DNA of 64,000 nt from Cedecea neteri (GTDB lineage: Bacteria; Pseudomonadota; Gammaproteobacteria; Enterobacterales; Enterobacteriaceae): the NCBI RefSeq assembly GCF_000758325.1, contig NZ_CP009459.1:1922001-1986000 (forward strand). Direction: 5' to 3'. The notes under the pieces were generated by a model. It saw nothing but the letters and a program-made list of their open reading frames with translations. It was not told where the DNA came from and did no database searches. Both the position numbers and the translations under genes were made by a program. Below are positions 29,538 to 39,880 of this stretch, in pieces; within the stretch, counting starts at the first letter, position 1; every line of letters starts with the position of its first letter.

Positions 29538-30980
29538 ATGAAAAAAACCACGTTAGCAATGAGTGCGCTGGCTCTTAGTCTGGGTTTGGCGCTGAGTCCG
29601 ATGTCTGCCTCCGCCGCTGAGACAGCCTCTTCCGCATCTGCTGCGCAGCCGCTGCCAAGCCTTGCGCCGATGCTGGAGCAGGTGATGCCTTCAGTGGTGA
29701 GTATCAACGTTGAAGGGAGCACAACGGTAAATACTCCGCGTATGGGGCGTAATTTCCAGCAATTCTTCGGCGACAATTCCCCATTCTGCCAGGACGGTTC
29801 GCCGTTCCAAAGTTCACCTTTCTGCCAGGGCGGTGGCGCTCAGGGCGGGGGTGATGGCGGCAGCCAGCAGCAGAAATTTATGGCCCTGGGTTCCGGGGTA
29901 ATTATTGATGCGGCGAAAGGCTATGTCGTCACGAATAACCACGTGGTGGATAACGCCACCGTGATTAAAGTTCAGCTGAGCGATGGCCGTAAGTTTGACG
30001 CCAAAGTGGTGGGTAAAGACCCACGCTCCGACATCGCGCTGATTCAGCTTCAGGATCCTAAAAATCTGACGGCGATTAAAATTGCCGACTCCGACGCGTT
30101 GCGCGTGGGGGATTACACCGTAGCTATCGGTAACCCATATGGCCTGGGCGAAACCGTGACCTCCGGTATCGTTTCTGCGCTGGGCCGTAGCGGCTTGAAC
30201 GTGGAAAACTACGAAAACTTTATCCAGACCGATGCGGCGATCAACCGCGGTAACTCCGGTGGGGCGCTGGTTAACCTGAACGGCGAGCTTATCGGTATCA
30301 ACACGGCGATTCTGGCCCCGGACGGCGGCAACATCGGTATCGGCTTTGCTATCCCAAGCAACATGGTGAAAAACCTGACCGCTCAGATGGTGCAGTACGG
30401 CCAGGTTCGCCGTGGCGAGCTGGGGATTATGGGCACTGAGCTGAACTCCGAGCTGGCGAAAGCGATGAAAGTCGACGCTCAGCGTGGCGCGTTTGTCAGC
30501 CAGGTCATGCCGAACTCTTCTGCGGCTAAAGCAGGGATCAAAGCAGGGGATGTGATCACCACGCTGAACGGCAAGGCGATCAGTAGTTTTGCCGCACTGC
30601 GCGCAGAAGTTGGTTCTATGCCGGTGGGCAGCAAAATCACGCTGGGCCTGCTGCGTGATGGTAAGCCAGTGACGGTGAACCTGGAACTGCAGCAAAGCAC
30701 TCAGAATCAGGTTGATGCTGCCACTATCTTCACCGGTATTGAAGGCGCTGAGATGAGCAATCGCGGCGGTAAAGACCAGAAAGGCGTGCAGGTTACCAGC
30801 GTGAAGCCAAATACCCCGGCCGCGCGTATTGGCCTGAAAAAAGGTGACATTATCGTTGGCGTGAACCAGCAGGCGGTGAACAATATCGCTGAGCTGCGTA
30901 AAGTGATGGACAGCAAGCCGTCGGTGATGGCGCTGAGCATTCAGCGTGGTGATGCGCAGATTTACCTGTTGATGCAGTAA
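29538..30980 (+). CDS. degP: periplasmic serine endoprotease DegP
   Basis: DegP degrades or refolds misfolded envelope proteins and forms large cages. A signal peptide covers 1-26 (cut after SASA). The protease domain has the histidine in TNNHVVDN, the aspartate in SDIAL, and the active serine in RGNSGGAL; the LA loop has the cysteine pair seen in E. coli (SPFCQ...SPFCQ). Two PDZ domains follow, near 290-380 and 395-475. It has 480 residues against 474; the extra residues are in a glycine-rich part of the LA loop and in the PDZ2 linker. Sigma-E promoter upstream and a terminator downstream. In E. coli cdaR follows; it is absent here. Confidence 0.98.
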   Translation: MKKTTLAMSALALSLGLALSPMSASAAETASSASAAQPLPSLAPMLEQVMPSVVSINVEGSTTVNTPRMGRNFQQFFGDNSPFCQDGSPFQSSPFCQGGGAQGGGDGGSQQQKFMALGSGVIIDAAKGYVVTNNHVVDNATVIKVQLSDGRKFDAKVVGKDPRSDIALIQLQDPKNLTAIKIADSDALRVGDYTVAIGNPYGLGETVTSGIVSALGRSGLNVENYENFIQTDAAINRGNSGGALVNLNGELIGINTAILAPDGGNIGIGFAIPSNMVKNLTAQMVQYGQVRRGELGIMGTELNSELAKAMKVDAQRGAFVSQVMPNSSAAKAGIKAGDVITTLNGKAISSFAALRAEVGSMPVGSKITLGLLRDGKPVTVNLELQQSTQNQVDAATIFTGIEGAEMSNRGGKDQKGVQVTSVKPNTPAARIGLKKGDIIVGVNQQAVNNIAELRKVMDSKPSVMALSIQRGDAQIYLLMQ

Positions 30981-30996
30981 TCTTCGTGTAGAGCTG

Positions 30997-31026
30997 AAAA
31001 GGGCCGCGTTTGCGGCCCTTTTTTTA
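30997..31026. terminator. bidirectional terminator degP / yaeH
   Basis: AAAAGGGCCGC, loop GTTT and GCGGCCCTTTTTTT lie 17 bp after degP and 13 bp from the end of the convergent yaeH. Either strand gives a stem with a T tract. Confidence 0.92.
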
Positions 31027-31038
31027 TTGAGTTCTGAA

Positions 31039-31428
31039 CTATTTATTGCGGGTCAGTTTTTCCAGATCGGACTCAATTTCGCTGATCTTGTTGGTCACCA
31101 CGGACTCGAGGTGGCGCAGATCGTCGAGGATCTTACGCTTAAGATCGACTTCGGTGCGATCGCGCTGGCAAAGCTGATCGAGCTCATCGATGACATAGCG
31201 CAGGTTAGGGCTGATCTCCTGCACTTCTTTGTAGCCCTGGCCTACGCCATCGGCCACCACGGTTTTGCGCTGGCGTGGGTATTTAAATTTCACGCTTTTG
31301 GCAAAAAACTCGCCCTTATCCTTCTGGAAATAGACTTTCAGGATATCGTTGTTGGCTTCCTGCCGGAGGCTGTAACGATCGATTTCATCAGGATTGGTAA
31401 TACCCAGACTTTTTAAATTATCGTACAT
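31039..31428 (-). CDS. yaeH: conserved DUF3461 protein YaeH
   Basis: This is a highly conserved 129-residue enterobacterial protein (128 in E. coli) of unknown function. It has no signal peptide or membrane span. The N-terminal half carries the motif [10 protein letters not shown], rich in basic residues, and the C-terminal half (about 78-127) is a charged, heptad-like helix likely to be a coiled coil. In E. coli it lies near cdaR and yaeI; both neighbours are missing here, and dapD is next. I cannot assign a role. Confidence 0.88.
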   Translation of the reverse strand: MYDNLKSLGITNPDEIDRYSLRQEANNDILKVYFQKDKGEFFAKSVKFKYPRQRKTVVADGVGQGYKEVQEISPNLRYVIDELDQLCQRDRTEVDLKRKILDDLRHLESVVTNKISEIESDLEKLTRNK

Positions 31429-31500
31429 AAGCGGTACCCTTTAATATCAATAACCATTAGAGAATTAACGGAAAATTCCTTTTCCGCTAGCGCCAGATGC

Positions 31501-31526
31501 AAAAAAGGCGGGATAACCCGCCTTTT
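31501..31526 (-). terminator. terminator after dapD
   Basis: On the minus strand AAAAGGCGGG-TTAT-CCCGCCTTTTTT lies 13 bp past the dapD stop. It separates dapD from yaeH. Confidence 0.92.
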
Positions 31527-31538
31527 GGTGCAAAAAAC

Positions 31539-32363
31539 TTAGTCGATGGTACGCAGCAGTTCGTTGATGCCCACTTTACCGCGGGTTTTGGCGTCAACTT
31601 TCTTCACAATCACCGCGCAGTACAGGCTGTAAGAGCCATCTTTAGAAGGCAGGTTGCCGGAAACGACAACGGAGCCGGCAGGCACGCGGCCATAGTGGAC
31701 TTCACCGGTTTCACGGTCATAGATACGGGTGCTTTGGCCAATATAAACGCCCATGGAGATCACAGAACCTTCTTCAACGATCACGCCTTCAACCACTTCA
31801 GAACGTGCGCCGATGAAGCAGTTGTCTTCGATGATGGTTGGGTTGGCCTGCAGTGGTTCCAGTACTCCACCGATGCCGACACCGCCGGACAGGTGAACGT
31901 TTTTACCGATCTGCGCGCAAGAGCCTACGGTTGCCCAGGTGTCGACCATGGTGCCTTCATCAACATAAGCACCGATATTGACGTAGGAAGGCATCAGCAC
32001 GGTGTTACGTGCGATGAACGCGCCCTGGCGGACTGCCGCCGGTGGCACAACACGGAAGCCTTCTTTCTGGAAACGTGCTTCGTCGTAGTCGGCGAATTTC
32101 ATCGGAACTTTATCGAAATAGCGGCTTTCAGCGCCTTCGATCACTTTGTTGTCGTTAATGCGGAAAGAAAGCAGTACGGCCTTCTTCAGCCACTGGTGAG
32201 TGACCCACTGGCCATCAATTTTTTCAGCAACGCGCAGCGCACCGCTGTCGAGCAGGGCAATCACCTGATTTACCGCTTCGCGGGTCACGGTATCAACATT
32301 TGCCGGGGTGATCTCGGCGCGACGCTCGAAAGCGGTTTCGATTACATTTTGTAGCTGCTGCAT
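31539..32363 (-). CDS. dapD: tetrahydrodipicolinate N-succinyltransferase DapD
   Basis: DapD succinylates tetrahydrodipicolinate with succinyl-CoA, a step toward diaminopimelate for peptidoglycan and lysine. The central part is a left-handed parallel beta-helix of hexapeptide repeats ([35 protein letters not shown]). The length is 274, equal to E. coli. The ATG at 32363 is preferred: AGGAAA lies 8 nt upstream, while the ATG three codons before it is too close to that site. A palindrome separates it from glnD. Confidence 0.97.
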   Translation of the reverse strand: MQQLQNVIETAFERRAEITPANVDTVTREAVNQVIALLDSGALRVAEKIDGQWVTHQWLKKAVLLSFRINDNKVIEGAESRYFDKVPMKFADYDEARFQKEGFRVVPPAAVRQGAFIARNTVLMPSYVNIGAYVDEGTMVDTWATVGSCAQIGKNVHLSGGVGIGGVLEPLQANPTIIEDNCFIGARSEVVEGVIVEEGSVISMGVYIGQSTRIYDRETGEVHYGRVPAGSVVVSGNLPSKDGSYSLYCAVIVKKVDAKTRGKVGINELLRTID

Positions 32364-32404
32364 GATGAACATTTCCTGATTGTGACTTACCTTTCAACTT
32401 TTGG

Positions 32405-32427
32405 GCGACAATCAACTTGACTGTCGC
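32405..32427 (-). promoter_or_regulatory. palindrome between glnD and dapD
   Basis: GCGACAGTCAA and TTGATTGTCGC form an inverted repeat with one mismatch and a 1-nt centre, 34 bp past the glnD stop and 42 bp before dapD. No T run follows on the minus strand, so it may be an attenuator, a weak terminator or an operator for lysine-responsive dapD control. Function is not shown by sequence. Confidence 0.5.
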
Positions 32428-32460
32428 TCTCGGGCTAAAAAGGTAAAAAATAAAAGACCG

Positions 32461-35133
32461 TTATTTATCGTTTGGATTAAGGGCCGCTGTCAACCGTTGC
32501 TGCACTTCCTGCTGGAGCACATTATTAAGTGCACGCCGGTCTGCGGTGGCGATTATAAATAAATCTTCTACTCGCTCACCAATTGTCGTAATTCTCGCCC
32601 CGTAGAGCGAAATACCGAGATCGGCGAACACTTCGCCCACCCTTGCCAAAAGACCTGGCTGATCGAGAGCAATCAGCTCAAGGAATGTTCGCCTGTCGGT
32701 GTGCGTTGGCAGGAAGTTGACTTCGGTATCGACGGTAAAGTGGCGAAGTTTTGCCGACTGGCGACGCGGTTGCGGCGGTTGCCAGGTCGTCTGAGTAATC
32801 GCTTGTTCGAGGCTGTGGCGAATAATATTGTGTCGGTCGATAGACAGCGGGCTGCCGTCGGGCTCGAGCACGATAAAGGTGTCCATCGCCATGCCGTCAC
32901 GGGTTGTGAAGATCTGCGCGTCATGTACGCTGAGATTACGGCGGTCGAGTTCGGCGCAGACGGCGGCAAACAGATACGGCCTGTCCGGGCTCCAGATAAA
33001 GATTTCAGTACCGCCGCGTGTTGCCTGCGGGCTGAGCAGGATCATCGGCTGGCTAAGATCGTGCTTGAGCAAATGTCGGGCATGCCATGCAATCTGGTTT
33101 GGCGTATGGCGAACAAAATAATTCGCCCTGCAGCGCGCCCAGATGTGATGCAGGGCTTCCTCATTAATGTTGTCCATCCGCAGCAATGCCAGCGCCTGAA
33201 GCTGGTGGTGACGAACGCGTTCGCGCATATCCGGGCTGTTTTGCATCCCGCGGCGCAGCTGTTTCTCGGTGGCGAAGTACAGCTCACGCAGCAGGCTTTG
33301 CTTCCAGCTGTTCCAAAGCGTTTCGTTGGTGGCACAGATATCTGCCACCGTCAGGCAGACCAGATAACGTAGGCGGTTTTCGGTCTGCACTTCTTCGGCA
33401 AACTGCTTAATAACTTCAGGATCCTGAATATCACGGCGCTGGGCGGTGACGGACATCAGCAGATGCTGACGAACCAGCCAGGCAACCAGCTGGGTTTCCC
33501 GGGAGTTCAGACCATGAAGCTCGGCAAATTTCAGCACGTCCTGCGCGCCCAGCACAGAATGATCGCCGCCTCGCCCCTTGGCGATATCGTGGAAGAGGGC
33601 GGCGATTAAAATCAGCTCTGGATGGGAAAGGCGCGGCCAGAGATCGACGCACAGCGGATGCTTCGAGCGAGTTTCTTCTTTCGCGAAGCTTTCCAGCTTT
33701 TGCAGGACCCGAATGGTGTGTTCATCCACGGTGTAGGCGTGGAACAGGTCGAACTGCATCTGGCCGACAATATGCGACCACTGCGGCATATAGGCCCACA
33801 GCACGCTATGGCGATGCATCGGCACCAGCGCACGGCTTACCGCGCCGGGGTGGCGCAGCATTACTAAAAACAGCTCGCGGGCTTCCGGAATGTAGCAAAG
33901 CGGCTGAGTCAGGTGGCGTCTGGCGTGGCGTAGATGGCGCAGGGTCGTGGAGTAAATGCCGGTGATGTCACGGTTACGCACCATCATGTAAAACATGCGT
34001 AGAATAGCCTGCGGCTCACGCATAAACAGGGTTTCGTCCCGCAGATCGATAAGCGTGCCGCGAAGCTGGAAGTCATCATCCAGCGGGCGCGGTTTTTCGC
34101 TGGCGTCCAGCGCCAGAATAGCTTCGTCGAACAGTTGCAGAAGCATCTGGTTCAGCTCGCCCACGCGACGGGTGACACGGTAGAAGTCCTTCATCATGTG
34201 TTCGACCGGCTCGTTGCCTTCGCCGCTGTAGTGCAGGCGCTGGGCCACGCTAAGCTGGCGGTCAAACAGCAGCCGGTTGTCGTAGCGATTGACTTCCAGG
34301 TGCAGGGCGAAGCGAATGCGCCACAGCAAATGCTGGCATTCATCCAACTCTTTGCGCTCCGCTTCGGTCAGGAAGCCAAAGTCCACCATTTCGCCCATGG
34401 AGGTGGCGCCGAAGTGACGGCGGGCAACCCACTGCAGGGTGTGAATGTCACGCAAACCACCTGGGCTGCTTTTGATGTCGGGCTCAAGGTTGTAGCTGGT
34501 GCCGTGATAGCGCTGGTGACGCTCGTTTTGCTCTTCGACTTTGGCAGCAAAGAACTTTGCTGACGGCCAGAAACCTTCGCTGAAAATATGTTTCTGGAGT
34601 TCAAGGAACAGGGCAACGTCGCCAATTAACAGGCGAGATTCGATGAGGTTGGTGGCGACCGTCAGGTCGGATAAGCCTTCCAGCAGGCACTCTTCCAGCG
34701 TACGTACGCTGTGACCCACTTCCAGCTTCACGTCCCAAAGCAGGGTCAGCAGTTCGCCGATACTCTGTGCCTGGGCGTCGGTCAGCCGTTTGCGGCTCAG
34801 GATCAGCAGGTCGATATCCGACAGCGGGTGAAGCTCGGCGCGGCCATAGCCGCCCACGGCAACCAGCGCGGCTTCGGGAACATCGGCAAAGCCGTAAGCA
34901 ATCCACAGCCGCTGCAACAGCTGATCGATAAATTCGGTGCGGGCTTCAATCAGCCGTTCAGCGGAAATACCGCTGTCGAAGGCCTGGCCCAGCCATCGCT
35001 GGAAGGTATCTAAGTGCGACTTGATGTCTGCGCAGTTAAGTTCGGCTTCCTGCCAGCTGTTTGGATAGTCCGGCTGGCCGGCGATCTCGGGTTCGGTGGT
35101 GTTGGCAAACTGCTCTGGCAAAGCTGGACTCAT
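32461..35133 (-). CDS. glnD: bifunctional uridylyltransferase/uridylyl-removing enzyme GlnD
   Basis: GlnD senses glutamine and adds or removes UMP from PII proteins (GlnB, GlnK), setting nitrogen regulation. The nucleotidyltransferase motif is [17 protein letters not shown] (94-110, with metal Asp106 and Asp108). The HD domain has [13 protein letters not shown] near residues 510-525, which carries the removing activity. Two C-terminal ACT domains follow ([16 protein letters not shown] and [16 protein letters not shown]). The length of 890 equals E. coli. It lies after map, beyond a terminator. Confidence 0.98.
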   Translation of the reverse strand: MSPALPEQFANTTEPEIAGQPDYPNSWQEAELNCADIKSHLDTFQRWLGQAFDSGISAERLIEARTEFIDQLLQRLWIAYGFADVPEAALVAVGGYGRAELHPLSDIDLLILSRKRLTDAQAQSIGELLTLLWDVKLEVGHSVRTLEECLLEGLSDLTVATNLIESRLLIGDVALFLELQKHIFSEGFWPSAKFFAAKVEEQNERHQRYHGTSYNLEPDIKSSPGGLRDIHTLQWVARRHFGATSMGEMVDFGFLTEAERKELDECQHLLWRIRFALHLEVNRYDNRLLFDRQLSVAQRLHYSGEGNEPVEHMMKDFYRVTRRVGELNQMLLQLFDEAILALDASEKPRPLDDDFQLRGTLIDLRDETLFMREPQAILRMFYMMVRNRDITGIYSTTLRHLRHARRHLTQPLCYIPEARELFLVMLRHPGAVSRALVPMHRHSVLWAYMPQWSHIVGQMQFDLFHAYTVDEHTIRVLQKLESFAKEETRSKHPLCVDLWPRLSHPELILIAALFHDIAKGRGGDHSVLGAQDVLKFAELHGLNSRETQLVAWLVRQHLLMSVTAQRRDIQDPEVIKQFAEEVQTENRLRYLVCLTVADICATNETLWNSWKQSLLRELYFATEKQLRRGMQNSPDMRERVRHHQLQALALLRMDNINEEALHHIWARCRANYFVRHTPNQIAWHARHLLKHDLSQPMILLSPQATRGGTEIFIWSPDRPYLFAAVCAELDRRNLSVHDAQIFTTRDGMAMDTFIVLEPDGSPLSIDRHNIIRHSLEQAITQTTWQPPQPRRQSAKLRHFTVDTEVNFLPTHTDRRTFLELIALDQPGLLARVGEVFADLGISLYGARITTIGERVEDLFIIATADRRALNNVLQQEVQQRLTAALNPNDK

Positions 35134-35147
35134 TGTGCGCTACCCAT

Positions 35148-35173
35148 AAAAAAAGCCGGCTCAGGGCCGGCTT
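35148..35173 (-). terminator. terminator after map
   Basis: On the minus strand AAGCCGGC-CCTGA-GCCGGCTTTTTTTATG lies 24 bp past the map stop and before glnD. Confidence 0.92.
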
Positions 35174-35197
35174 AGATTGCTGACTGACGTCAGGGCA

Positions 35198-35992
35198 TCA
35201 TTCGTTATGCGAAATCACTGCCGGGATGGTGTCATCTTTACGCAGGGTCATAATCTCGCAGCCGTTCTCCGTCACCACAATAGTATGCTCGTATTGAGCA
35301 GACAAGCTGCGATCTTTGGTTTTCACCGTCCAGCCGTCTTTCATGGTGCGAATGCGGTAATCCCCGGCGTTAACCATCGGTTCGATGGTGAATGTCATGC
35401 CGGGCTGAAGTACTACGCCGCCGTCATCTGCATCATAGTGAAGTACTTGAGGTTCTTCATGGAATACGCGACCAATGCCGTGGCCGCAGTACTCACGTAC
35501 GACAGAGAAACCTTCCGCTTCAACGAACTTCTGGATTGCCGCGCCGAGCGTGCGCAGGCGGATGCCCGGTTTTACCATACGCAGCGCCAGATACAGGCTT
35601 TCCTGCGTGATGCGGCACAGGCGTTCGCCGAGAATCGTCGGTTTGCCCACGATGAACATCTTGGAAGTATCGCCGTGGTATTCATCTTTGATAACGGTCA
35701 CGTCGATATTGACGATATCGCCGTCTTTCAGCACTTTTTCATCGTCCGGAATGCCGTGGCAAACCACTTCGTTGATAGAGATACAGACGGATTTTGGGAA
35801 GCCGTGATAGCCCAGGCAAGCGGAAATGGCCTGCTGTTCATTCACGATGTAATCATTACAGATGCGATCCAGCTCGCCGGTGGTAATGCCCGGTTTAACG
35901 TGGGATTCGATCATTTCCAGCACTTCGGCAGCCAGGCGGCCAGCGACGCGCATTTTTTCGATTTCTTCAGGTGTCTTAATTGAGATAGCCAT
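35198..35992 (-). CDS. map: methionine aminopeptidase Map
   Basis: Map removes the initiator methionine from new proteins. It is a type Ia enzyme of 264 residues. Metal ligands Asp97 (NIDVTV) and Asp108 (HGDTSKMF), the histidine in GHGIGRVFHE, and the two glutamates in TIEPMV and EHTIVVTE are present. It is divergent from rpsB, sharing a 315-bp region that holds the rpsB promoter and leader. Confidence 0.98.
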   Translation of the reverse strand: MAISIKTPEEIEKMRVAGRLAAEVLEMIESHVKPGITTGELDRICNDYIVNEQQAISACLGYHGFPKSVCISINEVVCHGIPDDEKVLKDGDIVNIDVTVIKDEYHGDTSKMFIVGKPTILGERLCRITQESLYLALRMVKPGIRLRTLGAAIQKFVEAEGFSVVREYCGHGIGRVFHEEPQVLHYDADDGGVVLQPGMTFTIEPMVNAGDYRIRTMKDGWTVKTKDRSLSAQYEHTIVVTENGCEIMTLRKDDTIPAVISHNE

Positions 35993-36116
35993 ATCAGATC
36001 CGCAGATGTCGATAACGTCGACATGAAATGAGCAGGAGAAGTTGCTGTAATGGTATCAGGGGGGGCGTCTCCCTGCAAAATTGAGAATCATCAAGTGCGT
36101 ATCATGGCAACAACTA

Positions 36117-36146
36117 TTGGAGTCTGAGCGCCATTTATGGTATAAA
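36117..36146 (+). promoter_or_regulatory. rpsB promoter
   Basis: TTGGAG (36117-36122), 18 bp, and TATAAA (36141-36146) are followed by GCGCGCCGG, a GC-rich discriminator typical of ribosomal-protein promoters under stringent control. The rest of the map-rpsB gap (35993-36116) holds no gene. Confidence 0.65.
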
Positions 36147-36152
36147 GCGCGC

Positions 36153-37033
<881 letters not shown>

Positions 37034-37047
37034 TAAGGTTTGATGAT

Positions 37048-37168
37048 TCCCTAAGAGAGTTCGAGTTGCAGGAAGGCGGCAAGCTCGAGAATTCCTGGGA
37101 GCTTACATCAGTAAGTGACCAGGATGAGCGAGTGAAGGTAACGCACCTGCGGCTCGAAATATAAAGGG
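37048..37168 (+). repeat. ERIC (IRU) element in the rpsB-tsf spacer
   Basis: The segment contains the diagnostic ERIC cores: GGGAGCTTACATCAGTAAGT followed by GACCAGGATGAGCG, flanked by the inverted arms TTCGAGTTGCAGGAAGGCGGC and CGCACCTGCGGCTCGAAAT. The length of about 120 bp fits the 127-bp element. It lies 14 bp past the rpsB stop and is transcribed with the operon, so it must fold into a long hairpin in the message. Outer ends are approximate. Confidence 0.88.
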
Positions 37169-37206
37169 GAAAGCCCTTATTTAACCAGGTAGTATCTCGT
37201 TTGGTT

Positions 37207-37232
37207 AGGGGCCTTTTTATGGCCCCTTTTTC
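37207..37232 (+). terminator. attenuator/terminator between rpsB and tsf
   Basis: GGGGCC-TTTTTAT-GGCCCC is followed by TTTTTC, 58 bp before the tsf ATG. A partial terminator here is expected, since S2 is needed in different amounts from EF-Ts. Confidence 0.8.
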
Positions 37233-37289
37233 ACTTTTAAGCCCGTCTGGCCAATGCGCCGGGCAGGCAACATCTCCGAGGATTTTAGA

Positions 37290-38141
37290 ATGGCTGAAAT
37301 TACCGCATCCCTGGTAAAAGAGCTGCGTGAGCGTACTGGCGCTGGCATGATGGATTGTAAAAAAGCGCTGACCGAAGCCAACGGCGACATCGAGCTGGCA
37401 ATCGAGAACATGCGTAAATCCGGTGCGATCAAAGCAGCTAAAAAAGCAGGCAACGTTGCTGCTGACGGCGTGATCATCACTAAGATCGACGGCAACTACG
37501 GCGTGATTCTGGAAGTTAACTGCCAGACTGACTTCGTTGCTAAAGACGGCGGTTTCCAGGCATTTGCTAACAAAGTTCTGGATGCAGCAGTTGCTGGTAA
37601 AATCACCGACGTTGAAGTTCTGAAAGCGCAGTTCGAAGAAGAGCGCGTTGCACTGGTTGCTAAAATCGGTGAGAACATCAACATCCGTCGCGTTTCTTCC
37701 CTGGAAGGCGAAGTTCTGGGTTCTTACCAGCACGGCGCACGCATCGGTGTTCTGGTTGCCGCTAAAGGTGCTGATGAAGAGCTGGTTAAACAGCTGGCAA
37801 TGCACATTGCCGCAAGCAAGCCTGAGTTCGTTAAGCCTGAAGACGTTTCTGCAGAAGTTGTAGAGAAAGAGTACCAGGTTCAGCTGGACATCGCGATGCA
37901 GTCCGGTAAACCAAAAGAAATCGCAGAGAAAATGGTTGAAGGCCGCATGAAGAAATTCACCGGTGAAGTTTCTCTGACTGGTCAGCCGTTCGTCATGGAC
38001 CCAAGCAAAACTGTTGCTCAGCTGCTGAAAGAGCACAACGCTGACGTGACTAACTTCATCCGCTTCGAAGTGGGTGAAGGTATCGAGAAAGTTGAGACTG
38101 ACTTTGCAGCAGAAGTTGCTGCCATGTCCAAGCAGTCTTAA
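37290..38141 (+). CDS. tsf: translation elongation factor Ts
   Basis: EF-Ts recycles EF-Tu by releasing GDP. The N-terminal UBA-like part ([24 protein letters not shown]) and the TDFVAKD motif that touches the EF-Tu magnesium site are present. The ATG at 37290, with GAGG 8 nt upstream, gives 283 residues, equal to E. coli; twelve codons upstream are not conserved. A terminator follows. Confidence 0.99.
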   Translation: MAEITASLVKELRERTGAGMMDCKKALTEANGDIELAIENMRKSGAIKAAKKAGNVAADGVIITKIDGNYGVILEVNCQTDFVAKDGGFQAFANKVLDAAVAGKITDVEVLKAQFEEERVALVAKIGENINIRRVSSLEGEVLGSYQHGARIGVLVAAKGADEELVKQLAMHIAASKPEFVKPEDVSAEVVEKEYQVQLDIAMQSGKPKEIAEKMVEGRMKKFTGEVSLTGQPFVMDPSKTVAQLLKEHNADVTNFIRFEVGEGIEKVETDFAAEVAAMSKQS

Positions 38142-38145
38142 TGGT

Positions 38146-38178
38146 TTAAAAGGAACCGCCAACCGGCGGTTCCTTTTT
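38146..38178 (+). terminator. terminator after rpsB-tsf
   Basis: AAAAGGAACCGCC-AACC-GGCGGTTCCTTTTT lies a few bases past the tsf stop. Confidence 0.94.
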
Positions 38179-38288
38179 ATCCAGCCTTACAATTTCAGAG
38201 CGCTCCGTTAGGCGAGCGGGCTGAAATGCGACAGAATGTCGCCAGAATTAACCATCCCCCATTCGTTGACTGTTCTCAGGAAAGAAAC

Positions 38289-39014
38289 ATGGCTACCAAT
38301 GCAAAACCCGTCTACAAACGTATTCTGCTCAAACTGAGCGGCGAAGCTCTGCAAGGCACAGAAGGCTTTGGTATTGACGCGAGTATTCTGGACCGTATGG
38401 CTCAGGAAATTAAAGAGTTGGTGGAACTTGGCATTCAGGTCGGGGTGGTAATCGGCGGTGGCAACTTATTCCGTGGTGCAGGTCTGGCTAAAGCCGGCAT
38501 GAACCGCGTCGTGGGCGACCACATGGGCATGCTGGCGACCGTAATGAATGGCCTGGCAATGCGTGATGCGCTCCACCGCGCCTATGTGAACGCCCGCCTG
38601 ATGTCCGCTATTCCATTGAATGGCGTTTGTGATAACTACAGCTGGGCAGAAGCGATCAGCCTGCTGCGCGCTAACCGCGTAGTTATCCTGTCTGCCGGTA
38701 CCGGCAACCCGTTCTTTACCACTGACTCTGCGGCCTGCCTGCGCGGGATCGAGATCGAAGCAGACGTGGTACTGAAAGCCACCAAAGTGGACGGTGTGTT
38801 TACCGCCGATCCGGCAAAAGATCCTGCTGCTACCATGTACGATCAACTGACCTACAGTGAAGTGCTGGATAAAGAGCTGAAAGTGATGGATCTTGCCGCG
38901 TTCACGCTTGCTCGCGACCACAAACTGCCGATCCGCGTGTTCAACATGAACAAGCCGGGTGCGCTGCGCCGTGTGGTAATGGGTGAGAAAGAAGGCACTT
39001 TAATTACTGAATAA
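38289..39014 (+). CDS. pyrH: UMP kinase PyrH
   Basis: PyrH phosphorylates UMP to UDP and belongs to the amino-acid-kinase fold, unlike eukaryotic UMP kinases. Conserved parts are [31 protein letters not shown] and [11 protein letters not shown]. The ATG at 38289, with AGGAAAG upstream, gives 241 residues as in E. coli. It is separated from tsf by a terminator and should have its own promoter. Confidence 0.99.
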   Translation: MATNAKPVYKRILLKLSGEALQGTEGFGIDASILDRMAQEIKELVELGIQVGVVIGGGNLFRGAGLAKAGMNRVVGDHMGMLATVMNGLAMRDALHRAYVNARLMSAIPLNGVCDNYSWAEAISLLRANRVVILSAGTGNPFFTTDSAACLRGIEIEADVVLKATKVDGVFTADPAKDPAATMYDQLTYSEVLDKELKVMDLAAFTLARDHKLPIRVFNMNKPGALRRVVMGEKEGTLITE

Positions 39015-39052
39015 TTTCAGTTGCCCGGCAATCAGGGTAATATTTGGCTTTA

Positions 39053-39082
39053 TCTACAGCCAGGAATAAACAGGGCTATACT
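39053..39082 (+). promoter_or_regulatory. candidate frr promoter
   Basis: TCTACA (39053-39058), 18 bp, and TATACT (39077-39082) lie 71 bp before the frr start, in a 138-bp gap with no terminator that I can see after pyrH. The -10 box is good and the -35 weak. Confidence 0.4.
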
Positions 39083-39152
39083 TAGCCTGCGGCGTCGTAG
39101 CTGCAGAGAATAAGCGTGGTCTGCCTTAAACCAGTTTTCAAGGATTCGTAAC

Positions 39153-39710
39153 GTGATTAGCGATATCAGAAAAGATGCTGAAGTGCGTATGGATAAATGC
39201 GTCGAAGCGTTCAAAAACCAAATCAGCAAAATCCGTACCGGCCGCGCTTCTCCAAGCCTGCTGGACGGCATCGTCGTAGAGTACTACGGCACGCCAACCC
39301 CGCTGCGCCAGCTGGCCAGCGTCACCGTTGAAGATACCCGTACCCTGAAGATCAACGTGTTCGATCGTTCAATGGGCCCGGCGGTAGAGAAAGCGATCAT
39401 GGCTTCTGACCTGGGTCTGAACCCAAGCTCTGCCGGTACCGATATCCGCGTTCCACTGCCTCCGCTGACCGAAGAGCGCCGTAAAGACCTGATCAAAGTG
39501 GTTCGTGGTGAAGCAGAAGGCGCACGCGTTGCCGTACGTAACGTTCGCCGTGACGCTAACGACAAAGTTAAAGCGCTGCTGAAAGACAAAGAGATCAGCG
39601 AAGATGACGATCGTCGTTCTCAGGACGACGTGCAGAAGCTGACTGATGCTGCCATCAAGAAAGTGGATGCGGCTCTGTCTGAAAAAGAAACCGAGCTGAT
39701 GCAGTTCTAA
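39153..39710 (+). CDS. frr: ribosome recycling factor Frr
   Basis: RRF splits post-termination ribosomes with EF-G. The 185-residue protein has the three-helix core and the hinge segments ([35 protein letters not shown]). The start is GTG at 39153, with AAGGA 8 nt upstream. The gene is followed by a strong hairpin before dxr. Confidence 0.98.
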   Translation: MISDIRKDAEVRMDKCVEAFKNQISKIRTGRASPSLLDGIVVEYYGTPTPLRQLASVTVEDTRTLKINVFDRSMGPAVEKAIMASDLGLNPSSAGTDIRVPLPPLTEERRKDLIKVVRGEAEGARVAVRNVRRDANDKVKALLKDKEISEDDDRRSQDDVQKLTDAAIKKVDAALSEKETELMQF

Positions 39711-39731
39711 TCCACAATTTTTGTGGGAAAC

Positions 39732-39784
39732 TCGCCGCTACGTAAGGCCTCGCGACAAGCGAAGCGTTTACGGGCGGCGTTTTG
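39732..39784 (+). terminator. long hairpin after frr
   Basis: CGCCGCTACGTAA and TTTACGGGCGGCG pair around CCTCGCGACAAGCGAAGC-type inner sequence, followed by TTTTGCTTT. It looks like the frr terminator. A second, imperfect hairpin (CAATAGGCGCC...CTATTG) follows at 39814-39843. The whole 170-bp frr-dxr gap holds no gene. Confidence 0.7.
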
Positions 39785-39880
39785 CTTTATAAAAACGTCA
39801 AGTAAAGGCGTAGACAATAGGCGCCTTGCGCCGCAAACTATTGCGCCATTAATCCTTCATTTTACGACCCCGAGTACCTC

